Origin: Halichondria panicea
Lineage: Eukaryota; Porifera; Demospongiae; Suberitida; Halichondriidae
DNA: 64,000 nt
NCBI RefSeq assembly: GCF_963675165.1
Contig: NC_087379.1
Location: 6,596,839-6,660,838 of the forward strand
Direction: 5' to 3'
Of this stretch, positions 13,301-22,479 are shown piece after piece. Position 1 is the first letter of the stretch, and each line of letters begins with the position of its first letter. The position numbers were made by a program, and so were the translations under genes. The notes beneath the pieces were generated by a model, which saw only the letters and a list, made by a program, of their open reading frames with translations, was not told where the DNA came from and ran no database searches.

Positions 13301-16300
13301 CGAAGCATTATTTTGCAAATCCACGAATTAAAATCCAAGTAAACATGACTAGAAGCCTATAGAAACTCTTACTTGCACTTGATTCATCCTTGAGCAGCTG
13401 TAGCAGTCTACACAGACACACAAACACACTACCGTATACCTCGCTTGCGCACGCGCACCGAGGCATAACTACAGAGGAGGTTGGGCACGATCACTTGCAC
13501 CACTTTTTTGCTGAGCTGGCATAGCTTATTGACAATTATTTTCTATGTAAACTTCTAGCTGGTGCTGCACGGTCATTGGAGACTGAAGGGAAATTTTATA
13601 TAACTCAGCTGCTTTAAATATAAAACTTTCATTAACCAACCCAATCCCCAGCGATCCCCTCCATTCTGACGAGTTATCAGTGCATACAGTGTTTACTATA
13701 TTCTTGCCAGCCAGTACAGTGCAAGCTGCATACAGCACCGCTGAACTACACTCTACCCTATAGTCTAGCTAATCCTGGTCCACCCAGACAACAGACACAG
13801 CTAGTCAGGTGTTATAAGCTCAGCAAAGCAAGAGTAGCCATAACTTTGTATACAGTTGTTCAGTATCTATGGTAACGTGAGCGGAAGAGATGTCACATGA
13901 ATGATGACGCGTGGCCAACCTCCTCAATAAAACTATGTTTAGATCTAACAGGAGCTATTATTGAACCTGCCATAATTAGATGGGGTTAGGGGGCGTATTA
14001 TTGAGATAGAAAATACCTCTGCAATACATTTCCTGCTCTGGCTAAGGAGGCGTAAATTCGAAGGGGGCGTATTTTCGGGTGAATACGGTACATGTAAATA
14101 ATTCCTAATGATGTGATGGTCACGAACATGCTGCCTATATAGACACATCAGTTTAGTATCAGATACTCACCTTGTTAGCCAGGTCCACCACGGCTCCTGA
14201 GGAGAGCAGCTTTTTAACACAGTCAGTGTGACCTCCTCTGGCTGCCCAATAGAGTGGAGTACTCACACCCTACAAGAGTGAGAGCATACAGTAACTTTTG
14301 ACAACACATCTGTGTGATAGACCATAAATAAAGTGAAGGAACAAAGAACCGCCAACAAATTTCAGGTCAGTCTGCACAAGGTCTCTGCATTCTAATTAAC
14401 GCAAGGCGTATTCGAAATGGCCATCGATGCACAGTGCAGGTAGGTTGGATTTGGTCCTAGAGCTACTCTTGAAGAGTGTCTAATCACTATAGGATAGTAT
14501 AGTAGGACCAACCCACCTGCATCAATGGTCACTTCAACAAAAGTAATACGTTGAGTTAATTAGAATGCAGACATGATTCGTTGACCTTTAAATTAACATT
14601 AGTTTTAAGCATGCGCGGTTAATTGTGGCGGTAGGTGGAGGCGGGTGACTCTTCTTGGCCACCGTAGGAACACTAACTGTCGGTAGATCTGTAGCTAGCT
14701 AACTCTTACTTGTCCAGCTACTATAAACGAGTGTTGCAAGCGTGAGCTTGCTAATGCTTCGATCGATCTCGCCATGTTTTTGCTTTCGCTCAAAAGTATT
14801 AGAGTGTTATAGAAGAGGTAAATAATTCATTATAGGAGAGGAGCTGAATAGAAACAGAAGTCTATATCTGATGGCTTGAATCGATACTGAAGCAACTGCA
14901 TGTTATCTAAATGGCCTGTAGCCAAACAGTGTGAGCAGAGTAAGAGAGAATTTAAGCACACATAGTATATAAAGAAGGCAGAAAGTTTATATCTATATCT
15001 ATAACTGAGGAGAAAAGACTTTATACATGTATCTATTGTCACCAGACTTGTGTACATGCATGCATCTATTGTTTATAAGTTATGGTATCATTTGTTTTGT
15101 GGCTTACCGGTATACCAACTTGGCAATACCTCAAGAAAAAGAAGTAAGTTGTTGATTCTCTAACACAAGGGGATGAGCGCGCATGCGCATTACATGTACA
15201 TCCACAATAATTAAAGGGTGTGTCCAAAGAGATCAAGTTCACAAATGGCTACTTATAGCTAGCTGTTTTAACTGACTCTTGTAGCTAACAAAAAGCTAGC
15301 GCTTTAGTGCAAGGCTATCTCATATGTTGAATAGAAAGTTTGTGCAAACAGATGATGCTATGAAAGATTCTGAAGAGACTGCAACAGCCTTCAATGTGAG
15401 TCAAACTAGCCATAACTTGAGAAAGAAGCTTTAGTTTGCTAATCCACAATCAAAATCCAAGAGAACGTGGCTAGAAGCCTATAGAAGCTGTTAGTTTTCG
15501 TCGCATTGCAACCGTTGATCAGTTACTGCTGGAATACACACACACACAGTCAGCTTTACCGTATCCCTCATGCGGCTACGCCTCGAGGCAAAAAAACTAC
15601 AGAGGAGGTTGGACACGATCACGTGCACCAACTTTTTTACTGAGTTAGCACAGCTTATTGACAATGATTTTCTATGTAAACTTCTAGCTGGTGTTGCACG
15701 GTCATTGGAGACTGAAGGAAAAATTTATATAGCTCTGGCTACTTTGAATATAAAGTTTTCATTAACCAACCCGATCCCCAGCGATCCCCTCTATTCTGAC
15801 GAGTTATCAGTGCATACAGTGTTTACTATAGATTCTTGCCAGCCAGTACAGTGCAAGCTACATACAGCACCGCTGAACTACACTCTACCCTATAGTCTAG
15901 CTAATCCTGGTCCAACCAAACAACAGACACAGCTAGTCAGGTGTTATAAGCTCAGCAAAGCAAGAGTAGCCATAACTTTCTTTATAGTTGTTCAGTATCT
16001 ATGGTAACGTGCGCAGAGACGTCACATGAATGATGACGCGTGGCCAACCTCCTGTGATAAAACTATGTTTAGATCTAACAGGAGCTATTATTGAACCTGC
16101 TATAATTAGATGGAGTTAGGGGGCGTATTATTGAGATAGAAAATACCTCAGTAATACATTTCCTGCTCTGGCTAGGATGGCATATTTTCGGGTGAGTACG
16201 GTACATCGTAATGATGTGATGGTCACAAACATGCTGCCTATAGACGCATCAGTTTAGTATCAGATACTCACCTTGTTAGCCAGGTCCACCACGGCTCCTG

Positions 16301-19300
16301 AGGAGAGCAGCTCTCCAGCACAGTCAGTGTGACCTCCCATGGCAGCGAACATGAGTGGAGTCCACCCATCCTACAAGAGGGAGAGCATATTAGTAACTTT
16401 TGACAATACATCTGTGTGATAGACCATAAATAAAGCGAAGGAACAAAGAACCGTCAACAAATTTTCAGGTCAGTCTGCACAAGGTCCCTACATTCTAATT
16501 AACGCAACGTATTCCTTTTGCTGAAATGGCCATCGATGCACAGTGCAGGTAGGTTGGATTTGGTCCTAGAGCTACTCTTGAAGAGTGTCTAATCACTATA
16601 GAATAGTATAGTAGGACCAACCCACCTGCATCAATGGTCACTTCAACAAAAGTAATACGTTGCCTTAATTATGATGGAGACATTATTTGTTGACCGCAGC
16701 GCAGTTAATTGTGGTGGTAGGCGGAGGTGGGTGACTCTTCTCGGCCACCGTAGGAACACTAACTGTTGGTAGATCTGTAGTTAGCTAACTCTTGCTCGTC
16801 CAGCTACTATATAAAACTACAGAGGAGGTTGGGCACGATCACTCGCACCACTTTTTTGCTGAGCTGGCATAGCTTATTGACAATGATTTTCTATGTAAAC
16901 TTCTAGCTGGTGTTGCACGGTCATTGGAGACTGAAGGGAAATTTTATATAACTCGGCTGCTTTAAATATAAAACTTTCATTAACCAACCCGATCCCCAGC
17001 GATCCCATCCATTCTGACGAGTTATCAGTGCATACAGTGTTTACTATATTCTTGCCAGCCAGTACAGTGCAAGCTGCATACAGCACCGCTGAACTACACT
17101 CTACCCTATAGTCTAGCTAATCCTGGTCCACCAAGACAACAGACACAGCTAGTCAGGTGTTATAAGCTCAGCAAAGCAAGAGTAGCCATAACTTTGTTTA
17201 CAGTTGTTCAGTATCTATGGTAACGTGATAGACCATAAATAAAGTGAAGGAACAAAGAACCGCCAACAAATTTCAGGTCAGTCTGCACAAGGTCTCTACA
17301 TTCTAATTAACGCAACGTATTCCTTTTGCTGAAATGGCCATCGATGCACAGTGCAGGTAGGTTGGATTTGGTCCTAGAGCTACTCTTGAAGAGAGTCGAA
17401 TCACTATAGGATAGTATAGTAGGACCAACCCACCTGCATCAATGGTCACTTCAACAAAAGTAATACGCTGCCTTAGTTAGAATGCAGACATTACTTGTTG
17501 ACCTTTGACCTTGCACAGATTGACATTAGTTTTAAGTGCACGCGGTTAATTGTGGTGGTAGGTGGAGGCAGGTGACTCTTCTCGGCCACCGTAGGAACAC
17601 TAACTGTCGGTAGATTTGTAGCTATATAGCTAACTCTTACTTGTCCAGCTACTATAAACGAGTGTTGCAAGCGTGAGCTTGCTAATGCTTCGATCGATCT
17701 CGCCATGTTTTTGCTTTCGCTCAAAAGTATTAGAGTGTTATAGAAGAGGTAAATAATTCATTATAAGAGAGGAGCCTATTTTCGGGTGAGTACGGTACAT
17801 GTAAATAATTCCTAATGATGTGATGTCACGAACATGCTGCCTATATATAGACACATCAGTTTAGTATCAGATACTCACCTTGTTAGCCAGGTCCACCACA
17901 GCTCCTGAGGAGAGCAGCTCTTTAACACAGTCTGTGTAACCTCCCATGGCTGCCCTTATGAGTGAAGTGTCCCCATCCTACAAGAGTGAAAGAGTTTTGA
18001 CAACGTGATAGATAACTAGGCCATAAATATAGGAAAGGAATGAGATTTGCAACGAATAAAAATGCATAAAATGCAACTATCCGTGATGCGCGATATCAGA
18101 AAACTGTTTCAAAATGACGCCCCCTTCACTGCTCGCACACAAAAAACATTCTCAGACATCCAGTGCAGTGCAAGACACAAGTAAAATTATCACATAAGTG
18201 TACAGTAAACTTGCTAATCAGGACCACTTTAGTCCGAAACATTGCAAATCCGGACAAAATGGCAAACTGAAAAGAGGACGGGCTGTCAGTAGAAAGACTA
18301 CTGCGCATGCGCACTCTAGTACTAGATCTATGATACAATGGCCACTGCAAAGAAAACGAAGAGAGCTCACAAGACCCACTGTGTTGGAGACAAAGTTGAG
18401 ATAAAGACTATTCTAGCTAGCAGCTTTCTTTCTGGCCACAGTAATAGCATATTATATAATACACGTGCACAAATGTCATTGGTAATGAAATCCATAATCA
18501 CTTCATGACATTCATGTATTTGGATTGGGTCTGGTCCTGCTCTATTCGGACTAGCGAGGTTCTACTCTACTACAAAACACATCTTCAAAGGAAATACTAG
18601 AACATTAACTCAGTATATCTAGATCTCTAGCTAGCTAGTTTATTCAGTCTCTTTTGCACCATAGAACTGGAACACTAACTGTCAGTAGATCTGTAGCTAG
18701 CAACTCTTGCTCGTCCAGCAGGTATGTTTAGTTAACAAGAGCTATTATTGAACTAGATGGGGTTAGGGGGCGTATTATTGAGATAAAAAATACATTTCCT
18801 GCTCTGGCTAGGGGAGAGATTATTTTCGGGTGAGTATGCACGTAAATGAAAGCATCGCAGGTGCTGATGCCTCGGTGGAGATGCCAAAGCTACATAACAT
18901 AAAGCTACTAATAGTTTTTATACACATGACATGATGAACAATTAATTTTGCTGCATGCAAACTGAAAGAGTGGGTAATGATCAACCATGATTGTTGTTAA
19001 AAACGATCGATGCCAAAGTTCAAGCCTAAATTAATGGCCGCATTAACAGAGCCTTGCAGCTCTCTTCTCACTCTTGCAGCTACCAATAGCTAGCGTTTTA
19101 GTGCAGAGCTAACTACTAAGTAGAGTAGCAACACTCGGTAAACAAGTTTGGCTACGTGCTCTTCTGAAAAGGCAGCAATGGCATTCCAAGTAAGCAAAAC
19201 TATAGGCATAACTCGAGAAGGAAGCATTATTTTGCAAATCCACGAATTAAAATCCATGACTAGAAGCCTATAGAAACTCTTACTTGCACTTGATTCATCC

Positions 19301-21953
19301 TTGAGCAGCTGTAGCAGTCTACACAGACACACACGCACGCACGTGCACACACACACACACTACCGTATACCTCGCTTGCACATGCGCACCGAGGCATAAT
19401 ATTTCCTAATGATGTGATGGTCACGAACATGTTGTCTATAGACACATCAGTTTAGTATCAGATACTCACCTTGTCAGCCAGGTCTACCACGGCTCCTGAG
19501 GAGAGCAGCTTTCTAGCACAGTCAGTGTGACCACAGCTGGCTGCCGCCATGAGTGGAGTCCACCCATCCTACAAAAGTGAGAGTATACAGTAACTTTTGA
19601 CAACACATCGTGTGATAGATCATAAACAATGTGGGATTGGCAGCATAAAATGAAACTACCTGTGATGCGCTATCATTTTAGAAAACAGTACTACATGTAT
19701 TTCAAACGCTCACAAAAAAATTCTCACATGTCCATGCAGCTACCGCACAAAAATAGATCTAACAGGAGCTATTATTGAACCTGCTATAATTAGATGGGGT
19801 TAGGGGGCGTATTATTGAGACAGAAAATACCTCAGTAATACATTTCCTGCTCTGGCTAGGATGGCGTATTTTCGGGTGAGTACGGTACATCGTAATGATG
19901 TGATGGTCACGAACATGCTGCCTATAGACGCATCAGTTTAGCATCAGATACTCACCTTGTTAGCCAGGTCCACCACGGCTCCTGAGGAGAGCAGCTCTCC
20001 AGCACAGTCAGTGTGACCTCCCATGGCAGCCAACATGAGTGGAGTCCACCCATCCTACAAGAGGGAGAGCATATTAGTAACTTTTGACAATACATCTGTG
20101 TGATAGACCATAAATAAAGCGAAGGAACAAAGAACCGTCAACAAATTTTCAGGTCAGTCTGCACAAGGTCTCTACATTCTAATTAACGCAACGTATTCCT
20201 TTTGCTGAAATGGCCATCGATGCACAGTGCAGGTAGGTTGGATTTGGTCCTAGAGCTACTCTTGAAGAGAGTCGAATCACTATAGGATAGTATAGTAGGA
20301 CCAACCCACCTGCATCAATGGTCACTTCAACAAAAGTAATACGTTGCCTTAATTATGATGGAGACATTATTTGTTAACCGCAGCGCAGTTAATTGTGGTG
20401 GTAGGCAGAGGCGGGTGACTCTTCTCGGCCACCGTAGGAACACTAGCTGTCGATAGATCTGTAGCTAGCTAACTCTTGCTCGTCCAGCTACTATATAAAA
20501 AAATGAAAGCACCGCAGGTGCTGATGCCTCGGTGAAGATGCCAAAGCTACATAACATAAAGCTACTAATAGCTTTGATAATTTTGCTGCATGCAAAAACT
20601 CACAGAGTGGGTAATGATCGGCCATTATTATTGTTAAAAACGATCTATCCCAAAAGTTCAAGTCTAAAATTAATGGCTGCATTAGCAGAGCCTTGCAGCT
20701 CTCTTCTCACTCTTGCAGCTACCAATAGCTAGCGTTTTAGTGCAGAGCTAACTACTAAGTAGAGTAGCAACACTCGGTAAACAAGTTTGGCTACGTGCTC
20801 TTCTGAAAAGGCTGCAATGGCATTCCAAGTAAGCAAAACTAAGTATAACTCGAGAACAAAGCATTATTTTGCAAATCCACGAATTAAAATCCAAGTAAAC
20901 ATGACTAGAAGCCTATAGAAACTCTTACTTGCACTTGATTCATCCTTGAGCAGCTGTAGCAGTCTACACAGACAGACAGACAGACAGACACACACACACA
21001 CAGACACACAAACACACTACCGTATACCTCGCTTGCGCATGCGCACCGAGGCATAACTACAGAGGAGGTTGGACACGATCATATGCAACACTTTTTTGCT
21101 GAGCTGGCATAGCTTATTGAGAATTATTTTCTATGTAAACTTCTAGCTGGTGTTGCACGGTCATTGGAGACTGAAGGGAAATTTTATATAGCTCTGGCTA
21201 CTTTGAATATAAAGTTTTCATTAACCAACCCGATCCCCAGCGATCCTCTCCATTCTGACGAGTTATCAGTGCATACAGTGTTTACTATATTCTTGCCAGC
21301 CAGTACAGTGCAAGCTACATACAGCACCGCTGAACTACACTCTACCCTATAGTCTAGCTAATCCTGGTCCAACCAGACAACAGACACAGCTAGTCAGGTG
21401 TTATAAGCTCAGAAAAGCAAGAGTAGCCATGACTTTCTTTATAGTTGTTCAGTATCTATGGTAACGTGAGCAGAGACGTCACATGAATGATGACACGTGG
21501 CCAACCTCCTCTGATAAAACTATGTTTAGATCTAACAGGAGCTATTATTGAACCTGCCATAATTAGATGGAGTTAGGGGGCGTATTATTGAGATAGAAAA
21601 TACCTCTGCAATACATTTCCTGCTCTGGCTAGGGCTAGGGGGGCGTAAATTCAAAGGGGGCATATTTTCGGGTGAGTACGGTTACATGTAAATCTAATGT
21701 AAATAATTCCTAATAATGTGATGGTCACGAAAATGCTGCCTATAGACACATCAGTTTAGTATCAGATACTCACCTTGTTATTATTAATTAGCATGACAGC
21801 TAGCAAAAACAGACTTTCACAGCTTCAGCTCTACATACCCACAAACCAGCTTACCCTATCCACACTGTTGACATCCTCTCCCCTCTTGATGGCATCTTTT
21901 AAAGCACTCAAGTTACCAGCCCAGGCAGCACTGTGTACGTGTATGTCCTGCAT
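1010..21953 (-). CDS. Gene A: ankyrin array - WW-like - ZU5 - helical region - CARD-like protein (23 exons)
   Basis: Exons in transcript order: 21855-21953, 19956-20054, 19470-19568, 17879-17977, 16272-16370, 14171-14269, 12388-12486, 11902-12000, 10312-10410, 9799-9897, 8552-8650, 6106-6204, 5751-5840, 4060-4109, 3945-4003, 3339-3884, 3129-3286, 2914-3078, 2644-2865, 2349-2458, 2093-2298, 1928-2065, 1010-1308. All junctions are GT-AG and every phase matches. The sum is 3,231 nt, about 1,076 residues, with no internal stop seen in the exons read. The first exon encodes an ankyrin cap (starts MQDIH). Eleven 99-nt exons and one 90-nt exon encode ankyrin repeats; WW-like, ZU5, unassigned and helical parts follow, then a CARD-like end. 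ANK, ZU5 and death folds are known together in ankyrins and, without ANK, in UNC5 and PIDD. The WW-like insert and CARD end are unusual. No signal peptide or membrane span is seen, so a cytosolic adaptor or sensor role is inferred. Confidence 0.8.
1928..2458 (-). CDS. Gene A helical region (three exons)
   Basis: Exons 2349-2458, 2093-2298 and 1928-2065 encode a mostly helical segment of about 150 residues. It contains heptad-like runs such as ATDELRRSALAVSDTQLG, RTEIASVLVVTRRVVEECTV and ETAALVDLVENGANLLRAVD. No family is recognised. It links the beta-rich post-ZU5 region to the death fold and could mediate oligomerisation (inference). The same three exons, of equal or near-equal length (110, 203-206, 138 nt), occur in genes B, C and D. 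Confidence 0.6.
2644..3286 (-). CDS. Gene A post-ZU5 region, possibly UPA-related (three exons)
   Basis: Exons 3129-3286, 2914-3078 and 2644-2865 follow the ZU5 exon. They encode segments such as NLYTVRVYRSPPHTTEDRLA, a VIIPRDYPNVS motif, a QGWSVEPDKKL motif and PPRIICRLFPEENAPKRTT. The alternating hydrophobic pattern suggests beta strands. By position (ZU5, then this, then death fold) it corresponds to the UPA domain of UNC5, PIDD and ankyrins, but I do not see a convincing UPA motif. The segment is conserved in all four paralogs, and B is the most divergent. Confidence 0.45.
3339..3884 (-). CDS. Gene A ZU5 domain exon
   Basis: A 546-nt exon encodes the ZU5 domain. Key features are TSSGGLADFDNGVQVTVPAN followed by A-V-P-A-G-T, matching the ZU5 opening (GG, beta strands, I/V-P-x-x-A-x-x-x-G-T). 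They are followed by the S-P-S-Y and GLNGEVTLSMEH segments that match the later ZU5 P-V-x-L part. A basic, low-complexity tail follows (RRLSKKK, TRRKKWFR) and could be a nuclear or membrane-contact patch. In UNC5 and PIDD the ZU5 packs against UPA and the death fold to keep the protein autoinhibited. The PIDD autoprocessing HFS motif is not visible here. Confidence 0.75.
3945..4109 (-). CDS. Gene A WW-like module split over two exons
   Basis: Exons 4060-4109 and 3945-4003 join in phase 2. They read SVPVLPKNW at the start, then P-V-Y-Q-N, then G-E-T-L-Y-T-P-P. This follows the WW domain pattern (L-P-x-x-W, then x-Y-x-N, then G-x-T-x-W-x-x-P) with correct spacing. The second tryptophan is replaced by tyrosine. 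WW domains bind proline-rich peptides; Y at the second position occurs in some natural WW domains. The intron inside the module has the same position and phase in all four paralogs. Confidence 0.55.
4124..4147. repeat. Short (GT)n tract beside the WW exon acceptor of gene A
   Basis: This GT repeat is (CA)n on the transcribed strand. It ends about 15 nt upstream of the acceptor of the first WW-like exon, the position where B, C and D carry far longer tracts. Confidence 0.8.
4291..5051. mobile_element. MULE-like non-autonomous transposon in a gene A intron
   Basis: About 58-bp terminal inverted repeats (left TAGCCTCGATTTCAGGC, right ending GGAATCGAGGCTA) enclose 761 bp with no useful ORF. The element is flanked by a 9-bp direct repeat, ACCTGGTGA, at 4282-4290 and 5052-5060. 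Long TIRs and a 9-bp target duplication are typical of Mutator-like elements. A truncated relative lies at about 56,262-56,385. Confidence 0.75.
6368..7225. mobile_element. piggyBac-like non-autonomous element (TTAA target)
   Basis: The termini are CCCATTCCCCGTT and AACGGGGAAAGGG, flanked by TTAA at 6364-6367 and 7226-7229. The paralogous intron of gene B near 32,410 reads cagtttaaagcac and is an empty site. TTAA duplication with CCC/GGG ends is the piggyBac signature. No transposase is present in the 858 bp. Confidence 0.75.
7312..7898. mobile_element. MITE with ~60-bp TIRs (TAGCCTCG family), copy in gene A
   Basis: Inverted termini begin TAGCCTCGTTCCCAGGC and contain GTCTCTAAAATAATGCTAGG. 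The copies at 32,507-33,051 (B) and 62,993-63,586 (D) lie in the matching intron, so insertion predates the gene duplications. A fragment lies at about 43,476-43,532. Confidence 0.75.
8121..8517. mobile_element. MITE with perfect ~55-bp TIRs and CTATAG duplication
   Basis: The ends TACGGTGGCCCTGAGGTACA and their reverse complement match perfectly over about 55 bp. The flanks are CTATAG on both sides (8115-8120, 8518-8523). Other ankyrin introns read gcctatagacacatc at the same spot, an empty site. A related copy begins at 63,809 and runs off the window. Confidence 0.75.
11286..11830. mobile_element. ATGCCTCGGTG-TIR element with internal CA tract; other copies about 12,938-13,465, 18,846-19,396, 20,505-21,053 and 29,066-29,685
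   Basis: Copies share GAAAGCACCGCAGGTGCTGA near one end and CGCACCGAGGCAT at the other, giving the inverted pair ATGCCTCGGTG / CACCGAGGCAT. A CA-rich tract precedes the 3' end; it is short in gene A copies and expanded to about 150 bp at 29,502-29,652. A truncated copy lies at 60,355-60,512. Confidence 0.55.
12614..12794. mobile_element. Foldback MITE; relatives at about 14,391-14,561, 16,494-16,676, 17,304-17,476 and 20,173-20,356
   Basis: The left arm (taattaacGCAACGTATTCC ... GCAGGTAGGTTGG ... TTTGGTCCTA) and right arm (TAGGACCAACCCACCTGC ... GTAATACGTTGC) are inverted copies about 70 nt long, with a small loop containing ACTCTTGAAGAGT. All copies sit in gene A introns, mostly carried by block duplication. 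Confidence 0.65.
13472..13924. mobile_element. CAGAGGAGGTTGG-TIR element; other copies 15,600-16,056, 16,820-17,226 (truncated) and 21,060-21,513
   Basis: The elements begin CAGAGGAGGTTGG-x-CACG and end CGTGGCCAACCTCCTCTG, an inverted terminal repeat of about 18 bp around roughly 450 bp. The copy at 21,060-21,513 has the most complete ends. ORFs of up to 145 codons inside it differ between copies and do not resemble a transposase, so it is non-autonomous. Rearranged inverted pieces occur at about 44,865-45,140, 45,255-45,435 and 45,615-45,760. Confidence 0.65.
14270..16271. other. Gene A intron: repeats only
   Basis: Contains a foldback MITE (about 14,391-14,561), a segment at 14,735-14,820 repeated near 17,650-17,770, simple AT-rich DNA and one CAGAGGAGG-type element (15,600-16,056). 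No exon is seen. Confidence 0.6.
17879..21780. repeat. Segmental duplication block, right copy
   Basis: Partner of 10,312-14,180. The right edge falls in the ankyrin-exon donor (cagatactcaccttgtta) and then joins directly to the sequence beside the first coding exon, so the repeat exon that should follow is lost at the breakpoint. Confidence 0.7.
21855..21953 (-). CDS. Gene A first coding exon (ankyrin cap)
   Basis: The ATG at 21951-21953 opens a 33-codon exon ending at a GTAAGC donor. It encodes SAAWAGNLSALKDAIKRGED, the N-terminal capping ankyrin half-repeat. The same exon starts genes B (36,125) and C (56,768) with MDI, supporting this start; gene A carries MQDIHV instead. Confidence 0.75.
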
Positions 21954-21980
21954 TTTCTTGGATAGTCATTCCGCCAGGGT

Positions 21981-22479
21981 GCAGCTCACGTGAAATTTAT
22001 TTGCACAATGACATGATTTGTTATGAAGAATCTAGGCAGAGACAGCGAAAGATAGTAGCTAAAGTTATACTCCTTTTTCTCACTAATTCTAACTTTTTAA
22101 CTTGCTGTCTGTTGTTGAAATGTTCTGTCTATCATAAAAGAACATGGATTTGAGGTATAAATGGTCAAATTCTTGTTGGCTAAGTGGCTGTGATCCCAAA
22201 CATCCCAGATCAAGGTTAAACAAGAGGGCATTGTCTTACTTTGACCCAACACTGAGCGATTGCCATGATCTGGAACAACTCCAATTTTAGGTATATTGTA
22301 CATATAGTATTGTTTTGCTAGTGTGCAAAGTTGGAATAGGTGAATGTTGTCGGAAAAAAAGTTTTACACTTGTACAAATAGGAATGTGTATTAGCTTAGT
22401 GTATTAGCTTAGTGGTTTAATATACCTCTCTTTGTACACATTACATGTAGCTTATAAAAAACTAGAAATAGAAAATCTT
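21981..22479. other. Intergenic DNA upstream of gene A
   Basis: This stretch holds the presumed gene A promoter side and the 3' flank of the decayed element ORF. A tandem-like tgtattagcttag duplicate occurs near 22,387-22,415. No other feature is recognised. Confidence 0.4.

Larger units (their letters stand above)
10312..14180. repeat. Segmental duplication block, left copy (pairs with 17,879-21,780)
   Basis: Exons and introns in this block recur at a constant offset of about 7.57 kb: exon pairs 10312/17879, 11902/19470 and 12388/19956, then intronic elements to 14,175/21,779. A further partial copy of the 12.3-12.9 kb segment lies at 16.2-16.8 kb. The block carried ankyrin exons with it and so lengthened the array. 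Confidence 0.75.
5751..20054 (-). repeat. Gene A ankyrin-repeat exon array (12 exons)
   Basis: Twelve exons each encode one ankyrin repeat, eleven of exactly 99 nt (33 residues) and the last, 5751-5840, of 90 nt. The consensus is D-G[30 protein letters not shown]/N-K. The second half is nearly invariant between repeats, while residues of the beta-turn and first helix vary (for example MATAS, RGAAM, YWAAY). All intron phases are 0, so any exon can be added or lost without a frameshift. A truncated remnant of another repeat exon sits at about 9,349-9,378. Confidence 0.85.

Noticed and set aside
15570-16007. 145-codon plus-strand ORF
   Set aside because: Lies inside a TIR element; sibling copies at 13.5, 16.8 and 21.1 kb break the frame, and no transposase motif is present.
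17491-17724. 77-codon minus-strand ORF
   Set aside because: Falls in repeated intron DNA; the sister copy near 14.6-14.8 kb does not keep the frame.
8552-20054. Regularly spaced near-identical repeats resembling a CRISPR array
   Set aside because: The repeats are 99-nt ankyrin exons with splice sites, and the spacers are kilobase introns in a eukaryotic genome.
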